Assembly (NCBI RefSeq): GCF_000379765.1
Contig: NZ_KB903450.1
Coordinates: forward strand, 31,492-95,491
Origin: Flexithrix dorotheae DSM 6795
Lineage (GTDB): Bacteria > Bacteroidota > Bacteroidia > Cytophagales > Flammeovirgaceae
DNA: 64,000 bases
Direction: 5' to 3'
Of this stretch, positions 54,281-63,922 are shown in pieces. The first letter of the stretch is position 1. Each line of letters begins with the position of its first letter. The notes under the pieces were generated by a model. It saw only the letters and a list, made by a program, of their open reading frames with translations, was not told the origin of the DNA and did no database searches. The position numbers were made by a program, and so were the translations under genes.

Positions 54281-55690
54281 ATGAAAGAGAGAATCAATCG
54301 AAGGAACTTTTTAGTAACCTCAGGAATCGCCACTGCCGGAACGATGTTGTCAGGGCAGGTGGCTGGATCGTCTATTTTTGCACCAAAGAAAAAAACTAAG
54401 GTAGCCCTGGTAGGTACAGGAATCCGGGGAATTACTTTTTGGGGAAAAAGAGTGGCCCAAAATTATGGTGATGAACTGGAGTTTGTAGGGCTTTGTGACA
54501 TCAATCCCGGCAGAGTGGAATTTGGTAAAAAGTATATTGGGGTAAATTGTAATACCTATACCGATTTCGAAAAAATGATAAATACCGAAAAACCGGATTT
54601 ATTAATTGTCACCACAGTGGATTCCACTCATCACGAATACATTATAAAGGGTTTGAATATGGGCTTGAATGTAATTACAGAAAAACCCATGACTACTGAT
54701 GAAGATAAATGTCAGCAAATTCTGGATGCTGAAAAGAAAACCGGGAAAAAAGTAATTGTAGGATTTAATTATAGATATGGAACACAATTTACTAAAATAA
54801 AGGAGCTGCTTGTAAATGAAAGAGTTGGGAAAATTACCTCAGTAGACTTTCACTGGTATTTGAATACTTATCATGGGGCTTCCTATTTTAGAAGATGGCA
54901 TGGCCTGACAGATAAGGGAGGGACCTTACTTGTACACAAGTCAACACATCATTTCGATTTGTTAAATTGGTGGCTTGATTCTGATCCTGAAGAAGTGTTT
55001 GCCTATGGTGAATTAGAGCATTATGGGAAAAACAATTCTTTTAGAGGTAAAAACTGCCGTGATTGCAGCCTGAAAGATAAATGTGATTTTTATTATGACA
55101 TCACAAAGGATAAAACCTATATGGATTTGTATGTAGCTAACGAAAAACACGATGGCTATATCAGAGACAATTGTCTGTGGAGAGAAGAAATTGATGTTTA
55201 TGATAAAATGTCAGCCCAGATAAAATATGCAAATGGAGTGGTGGTAAATTATTCTCTTACCACTTATTCTCCATACGAAGGTTTAAGAATTGGATTTAAT
55301 GGGATGAAAGGTCGGTTCGATTCATGGGAGGGAATTCCATGGCAACAGGGAGTGGAAGATCAGTCAAAATTACATGCGCAGGAGATGAGCCAGGGAAATA
55401 AGGAAAAACCTGAAGAGTTTGACGAAATTATGGTGATGGATAATTTTGGAGATTATGAATCGGTAAAAATTCCAAGAGTGAGAGGAGGCCATGGTGGAGG
55501 AGATAGCCGTTTACAGGATAAGATTTTTAAAGATCCTGATATGGCCGATCCTTACAGGCATGCAGCTGGCACCAGAGACGGGGCAATGTCCATTTTAGTG
55601 GGAATAGCCGCCAGAAAAAGTATTGAAACAGGTAAGCCAGTAAAAATTGCAGACCTTACCGATATTAAACCAATGGCGAAAAGGCCTTAG
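54281..55690 (+). CDS. Gfo/Idh/MocA-family oxidoreductase, Tat-exported
   Basis: 469 residues. A Tat signal (INRRNFLVTSGIATAGTML) precedes the Rossmann NAD-binding domain (KVALVGTGIRGITFWG) with the EKPM motif (ITEKPMTTD) holding the catalytic Lys. A Cys cluster NCRDCSLKDKCDF (C-x2-C-x5-C) lies in the C-terminal domain and may bind a metal. Exported enzymes of this family oxidise sugars or glycosides, some making 3-keto sugars. Divergent from the membrane regulator. Confidence 0.88.
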   Translation: MKERINRRNFLVTSGIATAGTMLSGQVAGSSIFAPKKKTKVALVGTGIRGITFWGKRVAQNYGDELEFVGLCDINPGRVEFGKKYIGVNCNTYTDFEKMINTEKPDLLIVTTVDSTHHEYIIKGLNMGLNVITEKPMTTDEDKCQQILDAEKKTGKKVIVGFNYRYGTQFTKIKELLVNERVGKITSVDFHWYLNTYHGASYFRRWHGLTDKGGTLLVHKSTHHFDLLNWWLDSDPEEVFAYGELEHYGKNNSFRGKNCRDCSLKDKCDFYYDITKDKTYMDLYVANEKHDGYIRDNCLWREEIDVYDKMSAQIKYANGVVVNYSLTTYSPYEGLRIGFNGMKGRFDSWEGIPWQQGVEDQSKLHAQEMSQGNKEKPEEFDEIMVMDNFGDYESVKIPRVRGGHGGGDSRLQDKIFKDPDMADPYRHAAGTRDGAMSILVGIAARKSIETGKPVKIADLTDIKPMAKRP

Positions 55691-55712
55691 TGTTTTGATT
55701 TTCAGTAGTTTG

Positions 55713-55744
55713 AAAGCAGGTTTTTTACAAGGCCTGCTTTTTTG
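55713..55744 (+). terminator. Terminator after the oxidoreductase
   Basis: AAAGCAGG (55713-55720) / CCTGCTTT (55733-55740) then Ts. Confidence 0.8.
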
Positions 55745-55808
55745 TTTTTTATGCCTTAATTCAAGCAAACGTTTCCGGGGATGAAACCAAATAATACCTT
55801 CTATTTAA

Positions 55809-55839
55809 TTGGAGAAAGGCGATTACTGTAGTATATTCG
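55809..55839 (+). promoter_or_regulatory. Promoter of mdh
   Basis: TTG at 55809-55811 and TATATTCG at 55832-55839 with 20 nt between; the last box is a one-base variant of TAnnTTTG. Transcription start about 30 nt before the ATG. Confidence 0.6.
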
Positions 55840-55877
55840 CAAGCGAAATCAAACGCTAAATTAAAATCCTTTAACCC

Positions 55878-56804
55878 ATGAAAGTAACAGTAGTAGGAGC
55901 AGGAAATGTAGGTGCAACTTGTGCCGATGTTTTGGCTTACAGAGAAGTGGCCAATGAAGTTGTTTTACTTGACATAAAAGAAGGGGTTGCCGAGGGTAAG
56001 TCCCTGGATATCTGGCAAAAAGCTCCAATTAACCTTTATGATACACGTACCATAGGTTCTACCAATGATTATACTAAAACTGCAGGATCAGATGTAGTAG
56101 TAATTACTTCAGGACTTCCAAGAAAACCTGGAATGTCCAGAGATGATTTAATTAGTACCAATGCTAAAATTGTAAATTCGGTAACTGAAAATGTAGTAAA
56201 ACATTCTCCTGATGCCATCATAATAATCGTTTCAAATCCTTTGGACGTAATGACTTATGCGGCTCATATCAAATCTGGCTTGCCTAGAACCAAAGTGATG
56301 GGAATGGCAGGTATCCTGGATACTGCAAGATACAGAGCATTTTTAGCTGAGGCATTAGATGTTTCTCCAAAAGATATTCAGGCTGTTTTAATGGGTGGAC
56401 ACGGTGATACTATGGTGCCACTTCCAAGATATACTACAGTTGGTGGTATTCCGGTAACTGAATTAATTGATGCTGATAAACTGGAAGCCATTGTACAAAG
56501 AACTAAAACAGGAGGAGGGGAATTAGTAAAATTAATGGGTACTTCTGCCTGGTATGCTCCTGGTTCTGCTGCTGCTCAAATGGTAGAAGCAATTGTAAAA
56601 GATCAGAAAAGAGTATTCCCGGTTTGTGTGAAACTTGAAGGAGAATATGGCATTGATGATGCATACCTTGGAGTTCCTGTAGTATTAGGAAAAAATGGAA
56701 TCGAAAAAGTAATTGAGCTTCAGCTGGATGAAAGCGAAAAAGAATTACTTGAAACTTCAAGAGGCCATGTGAAAGCTGTAATGGATGTGTTAGATAAAAT
56801 GTAA
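55878..56804 (+). CDS. mdh: Malate dehydrogenase
   Basis: 308 residues of the LDH-like MDH type. Oxidises malate to oxaloacetate with NAD+ in the TCA cycle. NAD site VVGAGNVGATCAD, substrate loop LPRKPGMSRDDL with the Arg pair that selects malate, and active-site H175 in MGGHGDTMVPLPR. Stands alone between its own promoter and two terminators. Confidence 0.95.
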   Translation: MKVTVVGAGNVGATCADVLAYREVANEVVLLDIKEGVAEGKSLDIWQKAPINLYDTRTIGSTNDYTKTAGSDVVVITSGLPRKPGMSRDDLISTNAKIVNSVTENVVKHSPDAIIIIVSNPLDVMTYAAHIKSGLPRTKVMGMAGILDTARYRAFLAEALDVSPKDIQAVLMGGHGDTMVPLPRYTTVGGIPVTELIDADKLEAIVQRTKTGGGELVKLMGTSAWYAPGSAAAQMVEAIVKDQKRVFPVCVKLEGEYGIDDAYLGVPVVLGKNGIEKVIELQLDESEKELLETSRGHVKAVMDVLDKM

Positions 56805-56807
56805 TTC

Positions 56808-56831
56808 TAAAAAGGATTTAGTTCCTTTTTA
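56808..56831 (+). terminator. Terminator 1 after mdh
   Basis: TAAAAAGGA (56808-56816) / TCCTTTTTA (56823-56831), 6-nt loop, 4 nt after the stop. Confidence 0.65.
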
Positions 56832-56843
56832 TATAAATATTAG

Positions 56844-56882
56844 AAATCCATCTGGAATGTTAATTTTCGGATGGATTTTTTT
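56844..56882 (+). terminator. Terminator 2 after mdh
   Basis: AAATCCATC (56844-56852) / GATGGATTT (56870-56878), followed by Ts. A second stop signal just behind the first. Confidence 0.75.
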
Positions 56883-56994
56883 ATGGCCAATTTTAATGTC
56901 CCGTTTTATTATTAGGTGATTTCCCCTAAAGTAATGCTTAAACCAAAAATATTCCATTGATCAAACAATTGATGACAATAATCTCTTCCCTAAC

Positions 56995-57002
56995 TATATT
57001 TG
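56995..57002 (+). promoter_or_regulatory. -7 promoter box upstream of the TolC-family gene
   Basis: TATATTTG, with a TTG 23 nt further upstream (56969-56971), a little longer than usual. Implies a 5' UTR of about 230 nt. Confidence 0.4.
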
Positions 57003-57242
57003 TTTCTCAGAAGAATTTTTAGAATTAACCGGATATTAGCGAAGTGATTTAAATTTTTTGTTTAGAAGCGAAAATGATCAGTTTATGGTTCTCAGGAAAT
57101 AGAAAAAAGCAGGAATAGCAGTGCTATTGCTTAGTTTTTCTATGAACTGAGGTTCATGAAATGTACATTTACAGCCAAAAGGAATAAGTTTAAACCACTT
57201 CAGATATACTTTTTAGCCTTCGTGCTTAACCAACCTGAAAAA

Positions 57243-58715
57243 ATGACTCATTTCAAAAAGATTATTTTAATTACATTAAGCTGGTTTATAGCAAATTTTT
57301 CCTTTGCCCAGGAGCAGTGGGATTTAGAAAAATGTGTGGACTATGCCATTGAAAATAACCTGACCATTCAACAGGTTAAACTGGATATAGATGCAAATGA
57401 AGTTGCACTTACCCAATCGAAGCACGAAATGTTGCCCAACTTAAATGGATTCGCAAGCCATGATTATAATTGGGGTAGATCGTTTGATGTATATACCAAT
57501 GAACCAGTTAATGCGCGTGTTCGCTCCAATAACTTTGGAGTCAGTTCTTCATGGGTAATTTTTAGTGGAATGAGTGTTCAGAATACAATTAAGCAGAATA
57601 AGTTAAACCTGGAGGCAAGTAAATTAAACCTGGAAGACCAGGAGAATTTTCTGATGCTCAGTGTGGTTAATGCATATCTAAGAATTTTAATGGCCAGGGA
57701 AAATCTGAAAGTAGCGGAAAGTCGGGTAAGTAATTCAGAAGAACAAATAGCTCAAACCAGAAAACTGGTGGATGCAGGGGTGTTGCCAGAAACGAATTTA
57801 TTTGATTTACTTTCCCAATTAGCCACTGAGGAATTGCAAGTGGTAAATGCAGAAAATGATATTAATTTCAATACTTTACAATTGAAACAATTGCTGCAAA
57901 TTGAAGATGCCAAACCTTTCCAGGTTTTTGTTCCCGATTCCATACCAGATCCTGATGAGAATTTAGTACTTCAACCGGTAAAAGAAATTTATGATTATGC
58001 GGAAAGTACCCAGCCTAATATTATTAGTGCTGATAAATCAGTGGAGAGTTCAGAAGTAGGTATTGATATAGCCAAAAGTAATTTTTTACCTTCTCTTTCT
58101 TTTAGAGCTGGAATCAATACTTTTTATTCAAGTGCACAAGCCACACAGATCGAAAGAGACATAACCACGGGAACCGCACCAATTGGATATTTCGAATTAC
58201 CTCCAGAATTATCTCCAACTGGTGATTTAATCCAATGGCCTGTGCTTAGCGATAATGTTCCGATTTCATCCGAATTTGTAGAATCTGAATTTGGTTTCAG
58301 AGATCAATTACAGGAAAGTTTAAGAAAAAGTGTTGGGTTTTCCTTAAATATCCCCATCTACAACAGGCACATGGTACGTTCAGCGGTGAACAATGCTAAA
58401 ATTCAAAATGAAAGGGCAAGACTGCAGGCTAAAATTGTCCGAAATGAATTAAGGCAAACTATTGAACAAGCTAATCTGGATGTCATTTCTGCGGGAAAAT
58501 CATTTTCAGCTAACCAAAGGAGAGTTCATGCATTAACAGAAACCTTTAGAGTTACAGAACAAAGATATACCCTGGGTTCCTCCAATATTACAGATCTGAA
58601 TATTGCAAAAAATAACCTGAGTATAGCTGAAGCGGATTTAATTACCTCTAAATACCAATATATTTTCAAAATGAAGATTCTTGATTTTTACCTTGGGAAG
58701 GAAATTAAGTTATAA
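57243..58715 (+). CDS. TolC-family outer-membrane efflux protein
   Basis: 490 residues from MTHFKKIILITLSWF, which begins the signal peptide (ends near FSFAQ); the frame runs upstream to 57156 without signal character. The long helical repeats of an outer-membrane channel follow, with the DLEKCVDYAIENNLTIQQ start of the first OEP repeat. The usual RND pump and adaptor genes are not adjacent on this side. A terminator follows at 58747. Confidence 0.88.
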   Translation: MTHFKKIILITLSWFIANFSFAQEQWDLEKCVDYAIENNLTIQQVKLDIDANEVALTQSKHEMLPNLNGFASHDYNWGRSFDVYTNEPVNARVRSNNFGVSSSWVIFSGMSVQNTIKQNKLNLEASKLNLEDQENFLMLSVVNAYLRILMARENLKVAESRVSNSEEQIAQTRKLVDAGVLPETNLFDLLSQLATEELQVVNAENDINFNTLQLKQLLQIEDAKPFQVFVPDSIPDPDENLVLQPVKEIYDYAESTQPNIISADKSVESSEVGIDIAKSNFLPSLSFRAGINTFYSSAQATQIERDITTGTAPIGYFELPPELSPTGDLIQWPVLSDNVPISSEFVESEFGFRDQLQESLRKSVGFSLNIPIYNRHMVRSAVNNAKIQNERARLQAKIVRNELRQTIEQANLDVISAGKSFSANQRRVHALTETFRVTEQRYTLGSSNITDLNIAKNNLSIAEADLITSKYQYIFKMKILDFYLGKEIKL

Positions 58716-58746
58716 GAGGGTTTCCATGATAAGAATTTTTACAGAG

Positions 58747-58770
58747 CCAGGATTTTATTCTGGTTTTTTT
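58747..58770 (+). terminator. Terminator after the TolC-family gene
   Basis: CCAGGA (58747-58752) / TTCTGG (58758-58763) with one G-U and a run of Ts. Confidence 0.65.
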
Positions 58771-58821
58771 TATTCGGGAATTCTAAATATTCTAATCAAG
58801 TTTATTTCTATCGAATATTTT

Positions 58822-58829
58822 TATATTTG
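58822..58829 (+). promoter_or_regulatory. -7 promoter box for the protein at 58944
   Basis: TATATTTG followed by CATC; no clear -33 box. Confidence 0.5.
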
Positions 58830-58943
58830 CATCGTCCCGGTTTTTGAGGTTCAAGCAACCAAATCATTAAAAAATCAATTATGATTTGTATTAAGGTGTT
58901 TCCCGAAAACACGGTTTTGTTTTTGAATATTAATAAAATATTG

Positions 58944-59432
58944 ATGCAGCGGATTTTATCAGTTTTGTTGTTTTTGTTTCTAGTAAATATTTCTGGTGCT
59001 TTTGCGCAGAAGTTTCTGGTTTTGGATAAGTATGGGAAGAAAAGAATTAAACTGTCCGTTGGAGATGAAATTTATTTTAAGCAAAAAGAAAATAAGTCAT
59101 TATATCATGACTATATAAGAGGTTTTGGAGATTCTACCATAACCATTGCCAGCCGTGATATTGAAATGCAAATGGACGAATTCGATGCTTTTTATTTTAA
59201 AAATCATGCTGCCATTTATGCCAGCACTGGTACAGCATTTATCGGAGGAGGATTTTTATTTGCCTCACTGGTTCATCCCCTGGTCAGTAATCCTTTTTAT
59301 AATCAACAGGAATCATTGGTGATTGGAGCAACATTCATTGGAACCTCATTAATTTTTAAGGCCCTGAAATGGAAAAAATTTAAAGTAAATAAAAATGCCA
59401 GAGTAAGAGTCTTGGATACTACCTTTAGATGA
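58944..59432 (+). CDS. Secreted or membrane protein of unknown function
   Basis: About 162 residues from the signal peptide start MQRILSVLLFLFLVNISGAFAQ (an upstream Met at 58881 lacks signal character). The mature part begins with beta-strands (KRIKLSVGDEIYFKQ) and has a hydrophobic stretch near the C-terminus (TAFIGGGFLFASLV). I do not recognise it. Convergent with the HhH/barrel gene. Confidence 0.6.
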   Translation: MQRILSVLLFLFLVNISGAFAQKFLVLDKYGKKRIKLSVGDEIYFKQKENKSLYHDYIRGFGDSTITIASRDIEMQMDEFDAFYFKNHAAIYASTGTAFIGGGFLFASLVHPLVSNPFYNQQESLVIGATFIGTSLIFKALKWKKFKVNKNARVRVLDTTFR

Positions 59433-59485
59433 GGTAACCAACCCGGAAATTGGAAAGAGAATTTTTCGAAAACTTTGAAACCTGT

Positions 59486-61576
59486 TTAAATTTTATACCT
59501 TATTTGAAATTTTATTTCAGATTTTTTTCTCCCTTCAATTTCCTCTAAACCACTACCTATTTTTTTCGTGTTGCTGTACATAGTATAGGAATATTTCACC
59601 CAGCAATCAATCTTGCTAGAGGCTTTCATACTAAATATATAATAGTTCCGGGCTCCCGATCCAAAATAAGCCGGAATTGAAAATGAGCCTAATACGTCCT
59701 TTTCATAAACATACTGACGGTTTTCATAGTCTGCGTCAAAAATGGCGAATCGGGTTCCCAGTTTAAATCTTTCCCATCTAAAATTAATATCCTGTATAAA
59801 TGCATATCCAGTTTCTTTCGCTAATTGTTTATAGAAACTAAGCTGGATTCTTGATTTAAGAGAAATATGTTCGTTTACTTTATAATCCACATTTCCCCAA
59901 TAATTTATTTTAGAAGTCGGGACTACAAAGTCGGTCTTGGTTAAATTATCCTTTAGGTTTTTCCCTTTCCTTTCAAATCTGATTTGAGCAAAAATTTTAA
60001 TTGCCCTTTTAGGTAAATGTGAAATGCGAAAGAGAAACTCGTTTCCACTTGATGGGGCATCAACCTGGTATTTGAGCCATGGGAATTTAAACTGATCAGC
60101 ATAGGCAGTAATTAACCATTTTTTTGATGGGCGAATTTTTAATCCCATATAAATCCCGCTTTCATTTATATTTTTATAATTTTCTCCAAAAGCAGACCCA
60201 AAAAAGGAATGGAAGTTTTTCTGATAATTTCTCAGCAACAGAGAAAACTCAATTTCTTTAGATAAACTACTAATAAGACCAGCAATTAATCCTTTCCCCC
60301 CACTTTTAGAAAGTGCAGCCTCTCCAAAAAAATAAAAATTTTGCCAGCCGTAATTTAAATTAAAGCCCAGGTTATAATTATCTATTCCCCTAAATTCAAA
60401 CTGATTGTAATCTTTCAGGGGCTTAGAATAATTTCTGTCATATTGTGAATATATTCCTGTTATGCCAATTTCAAGACTCTCCTTTTTAAAAGAAGCAATC
60501 CCTCCGGCCACTTGTTGGAAAATATTCGATTTTTTATCTAGCTCCTTTTGAGTTCTGTGAAATCCATTATCTATGATTGAGCTAAATTCCTGGCTGTTAT
60601 CCGAAAGTGAATCGGAGGATAAATTTACTGGGTTTCCATCAATGTGCTTTCTGGAATAAAAGGTGGTAAATAAAAAATGAGGATTGATTTGGATTGAAGA
60701 GGCGATCCCTCTAAAAAAACCACTTTCCACCACACTATTATAGGGAAGGATTCCTAAAGAGCTTCTTCTGGTGGTTGTTATTGTTTCGGAGCCTTTTCCA
60801 AGCTGAAAACCTCCACCTAGTAAAAGGCTTTGGCCGTGTTGAATTCTATAATCCCCTATTACCAATGATTTCAAGTTGCCCTTATTGAAAATAGCTGCGT
60901 GAAAAGATAAAAACTCAGGGCCTTTATTATTGATAAACATTTTTTCGCCCGGGTCTTTTTCTGTTGTGATACAAAAACTAAAGTCTCGAGGCCGGCTTAT
61001 TTTATATCTCAAATATAATTTATCGGGAGAACCAAGATATCTGTTTTCAAGAGGCTGATCTTTATGAAAACCCTTTTTAGTTTCAAGTGTTTTTGCAAAT
61101 CTAAACAGGATTGTGTGATTTTCTTCGCTTTTTATCCTTTCAAAAAATGATTGGTTCCCTTCCCTAAATGCACTTTTTTTAACCTGAATAAATGGTAATA
61201 TCAAATTGATTGTTTCCAGATCAAAATTTTCAATTGATTGAAGCTCATACTCATTAATCAATTCTCCATATTTTTCAATATGATGGAAAAAACTTTTTAT
61301 CTGGATTTCAGATAGAATAAAAAGACTTGAAAGCTCTTCTCTAGTGGTTTTATTTAAGTCAATGGGGTTTTTATAAAAATCCAGCATAGCTCCGTAAATA
61401 TCCTCAAAATTTCCATCCTCCTGCTGTGAAGCTAAATTTTGTATGAGCTCTTCTGCGTTTAAATCCTTTAATCCTGATTGGCACAATGCCGGTAAGGAAA
61501 AACCAAAGACTATTGTGAATAGATAAATAAATTTTAGGGAAGATTGAATTAAGGCAACCATAGGAGAAGAATTCAC
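59486..61576 (-). CDS. Helix-hairpin-helix outer-membrane beta-barrel protein
   Basis: 696 residues with a signal peptide (ending near LPALCQ). The N-terminal 100 or so residues form two helix-hairpin-helix motifs of ComEA type (PIDLNKTTREELSSLFILSE and EYELQSIENFDLETINLIL); the remaining 550 residues are beta-rich, like an outer-membrane barrel, with an aromatic C-terminal strand. ComEA-type HhH binds DNA in natural transformation elsewhere; in this barrel-linked form the role is unknown. Probably co-transcribed with the PorV/PorQ-like gene, 17 nt upstream. Confidence 0.7.
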   Translation of the reverse strand: MNSSPMVALIQSSLKFIYLFTIVFGFSLPALCQSGLKDLNAEELIQNLASQQEDGNFEDIYGAMLDFYKNPIDLNKTTREELSSLFILSEIQIKSFFHHIEKYGELINEYELQSIENFDLETINLILPFIQVKKSAFREGNQSFFERIKSEENHTILFRFAKTLETKKGFHKDQPLENRYLGSPDKLYLRYKISRPRDFSFCITTEKDPGEKMFINNKGPEFLSFHAAIFNKGNLKSLVIGDYRIQHGQSLLLGGGFQLGKGSETITTTRRSSLGILPYNSVVESGFFRGIASSIQINPHFLFTTFYSRKHIDGNPVNLSSDSLSDNSQEFSSIIDNGFHRTQKELDKKSNIFQQVAGGIASFKKESLEIGITGIYSQYDRNYSKPLKDYNQFEFRGIDNYNLGFNLNYGWQNFYFFGEAALSKSGGKGLIAGLISSLSKEIEFSLLLRNYQKNFHSFFGSAFGENYKNINESGIYMGLKIRPSKKWLITAYADQFKFPWLKYQVDAPSSGNEFLFRISHLPKRAIKIFAQIRFERKGKNLKDNLTKTDFVVPTSKINYWGNVDYKVNEHISLKSRIQLSFYKQLAKETGYAFIQDINFRWERFKLGTRFAIFDADYENRQYVYEKDVLGSFSIPAYFGSGARNYYIFSMKASSKIDCWVKYSYTMYSNTKKIGSGLEEIEGRKKSEIKFQIRYKI

Positions 61577-61593
61577 ATGGGAAAAAGAGGCAG

Positions 61594-62430
61594 TTAATTA
61601 GCAGGTTTTGAATTCTTTTTCAGTAAAAACTCCATAGATAAATTGTGAGACAAGCCTAAAACAGCATGGTTATTCAGTCCATAATCAAATTTTAGTCTTT
61701 TCATACAAAAGCCAAATCCGAAATAATTCTTAAAAGTTTCTGAATTTATCCCAGTCCTGATAAATAAAGCTTTTGAGATTTGGTATTCCAATCCAAATTT
61801 CAAATATGGTTTTTGGTGTATAAATTTCTCAGCCTCTAAATTTATCATTAAAATATCCAGTGGCCTGTAGGAAATCCCCAGGGTAAGAAAAGAAGGATAC
61901 ACTTCCTCCTGATCTTTTGAAATTTTGGTTTGAGATATATTAAATAATTGAGCTCCTAGCCAGAATTTTTTAGATAATTGAGTGATTACCCCACAATCAA
62001 ATGTTGGTATAATTTTATTACCCCAACCTTCCACGTGATGTTGAATAAGGTTTCCCCGAAACCCAAGGCTTGCTCCGGCTAATTCATGTGCAAATCCAAG
62101 TGAAACTTTTTGCTTATTTAGGAGCGAGTTACCATATTTTTGGATACCAATCCCAATACTTCCTGCTCTGAAAGGACTGACAAAACCTGCCGAAATTGTC
62201 CTGAATGCTTTTATTCCAAATAAATCCTGAAATCCAATTATAGGAGAGATATTTTTCTGGTTGGAAATTCCAGCTATATTGTTGAATAATCCCCACGAAT
62301 CGTGAATGGTTGCCATAGTATTTGCCATTCCACCAGCCCTTCCCCCAGATTCAGAAAGAAGTTCTTGAGGAAAAGATCGGAAGTATGCAAATAATATTAG
62401 GCAAATTGTAGTGATTAACTGTTTTTTCAT
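61594..62430 (-). CDS. PorV/PorQ-like outer-membrane protein
   Basis: 278 residues from MKKQLITTICLILF (signal peptide; the extended frame to 62502 is not preferred). The N-terminal mature sequence GGRAGGMANTMATIHDSWGLFNNIAG is the marker of the PorV/PorQ/UPF0164 group, 14-strand barrels that include type IX secretion parts. It heads an operon with the HhH barrel protein. Being a true T9SS component is not shown. Confidence 0.7.
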   Translation of the reverse strand: MKKQLITTICLILFAYFRSFPQELLSESGGRAGGMANTMATIHDSWGLFNNIAGISNQKNISPIIGFQDLFGIKAFRTISAGFVSPFRAGSIGIGIQKYGNSLLNKQKVSLGFAHELAGASLGFRGNLIQHHVEGWGNKIIPTFDCGVITQLSKKFWLGAQLFNISQTKISKDQEEVYPSFLTLGISYRPLDILMINLEAEKFIHQKPYLKFGLEYQISKALFIRTGINSETFKNYFGFGFCMKRLKFDYGLNNHAVLGLSHNLSMEFLLKKNSKPAN

Positions 62431-62741
62431 AGTCACAAAAGGACAATGAAAAGGGAAAATTATAGCTGAAAAGAAATTGAGGATGTAATTAAAAACATCC
62501 AAATGGAAAAATAAAAGTGAGATTATGAGGAGTTTGGATACGCTATTACAGTATTTATTTGAAAATATCAGTGATAAATTTGGGTTTTTGCGCTAAAATA
62601 GGATTGTAAAAACTATAATTTATGGAGAAGTCGGTATTTTTTGCGGGTGTATGAAATTTTAGTTTCTTTTCATTAAAATTGAATAGAAAGAGAATGATTC
62701 ATATTATTCCTTAAGTGAATTTAAGTTTTTAAATATTCAGT

Positions 62742-63161
62742 TTAATGTGATCCATCTTGATGGTCTTCATCCTCTTTTTTAAGTTTTAATATTATTTCCT
62801 GGTTTTCGGAAAATTTTAGTTTGAGTTTATTTTTAAACCTGGTAATCATTTTTTTTCCTTTACTGCCAATCAAATCCAATTTTTCAATTTCCATGGCTTC
62901 AAATATTTCAAAGAAAGTTTGGTAATCCTTAGAAGGGCCAAACTCTAAAAAGAGGTCAAGGGTATTATTTTCTATTTCCTCCCAATTTTTTTTGTGGTTA
63001 TTTTCATAATTGAATGACCAAAAAATTTGGTCACCATTCTCAAATTTTTTTAAAATGAGCTCAACTTTATTTTTTTGTGAGGGATTAATTGTTCCATCAA
63101 TTCTAAGAATGGCAAAAATCAGCTCACCAAAAGCTTCATATATTTTCTCTTTGTTTATCAT
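62742..63161 (-). CDS. Small soluble protein, possibly TerB-like
   Basis: 139 residues, mostly helical, acidic tail (KKEDEDHQDGSH). The start MINKEKIYEAFGELIFAILRIDGTINPSQ is like the first helices of TerB-type domains, which carry acidic residues after an ADG/DGxI motif; the match is weak. No tellurite-resistance neighbours. Confidence 0.5.
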   Translation of the reverse strand: MINKEKIYEAFGELIFAILRIDGTINPSQKNKVELILKKFENGDQIFWSFNYENNHKKNWEEIENNTLDLFLEFGPSKDYQTFFEIFEAMEIEKLDLIGSKGKKMITRFKNKLKLKFSENQEIILKLKKEDEDHQDGSH

Positions 63162-63500
63162 TTTTTAATTCATTCAAAAAAAAAATTAAGATTAAGACTA
63201 AAATCTTTGATCCATTTATAATTTTAATCCCGACCTTTTAGATACATAATATACTAATTACAACCCAAAGGGAAATACTTTCCTTAAAATTAAACTTGAT
63301 TTCTGCCGCAATTATTTATTAATAAGACTTAGTTTATCTCATTCAGCAAGCAAATGGATGTTGGTATTATACTGTATCAAATCAATTTACTTTTAAACGG
63401 ATCACCATTTTTACAGGTGTTGCAATAATTTTTCATTTGTAAGATGTTGGTAATGAGGTTATTGTGTATTTTTTAAGATTTTTTTCAAAAAATAATGGTA
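63162..63500. other. Gene-free region before the rRNA promoters
   Basis: About 340 AT-rich bases with no supportable ORF or RNA. I see nothing else in it. Confidence 0.4.
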
Positions 63501-63507
63501 TAATGTA

Positions 63508-63537
63508 TTGGAATTAAAGGGTGAGTGATTACCTTTG
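63508..63537 (+). promoter_or_regulatory. rRNA operon promoter P1
   Basis: TTG at 63508-63510 and TACCTTTG at 63530-63537 with 19 nt between; followed by CAC, as in stable-RNA promoters of Bacteroidota. Confidence 0.75.
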
Positions 63538-63666
63538 CACTCGCTTTCAGGGAAACGTCACTGAGAGAGAGGTAAGAAAAGAGGGGAAAATGGAGGTATT
63601 TTGAAGTGTTTTAGGTGGGGGTTGGGAGTTGAGGAATAGGCTTTAAAAGGCTTTAAAAAATTTCTC

Positions 63667-63727
63667 AAAAAAGTTGAAAAAACATTTGGTAGATATAAAA
63701 AGTTTATCGATGTTTGCACACCGAAAT
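63667..63727 (+). promoter_or_regulatory. rRNA operon promoter P2
   Basis: TTG at 63686-63688, GATGTTTG at 63709-63716, 20 nt between. The whole 60-bp block is repeated 160 bp downstream as P3, including AAAAAAGTTGAAA, AAAAGTTTA and TTTGCAC. Confidence 0.75.
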
Positions 63728-63826
63728 CGAGAGGGGTTAGAGAGGAGAGAGGGTGTAGTTAAGTAGGTGGTATTGAGGGGTTTAGGAGTTATTTTTTTAT
63801 TCGAAAGAGAGTAAAAAAAAAGTTTT

Positions 63827-63887
63827 AAAAAAGTTGAAATTTAATTTGGAGTTAACAAAAAGTTTAGCGTACTTTGCACTCCGATTT
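63827..63887 (+). promoter_or_regulatory. rRNA operon promoter P3
   Basis: TTG at 63846-63848 and TTTG at 63873-63876 in the same spacing as P2; ungapped repeat of P2 at 160-bp distance. Likely the promoter closest to the 16S gene. Confidence 0.75.
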
Positions 63888-63922
63888 AGAAATAAGAAGA
63901 AGGGGATTTGGTAGCGGGGATA

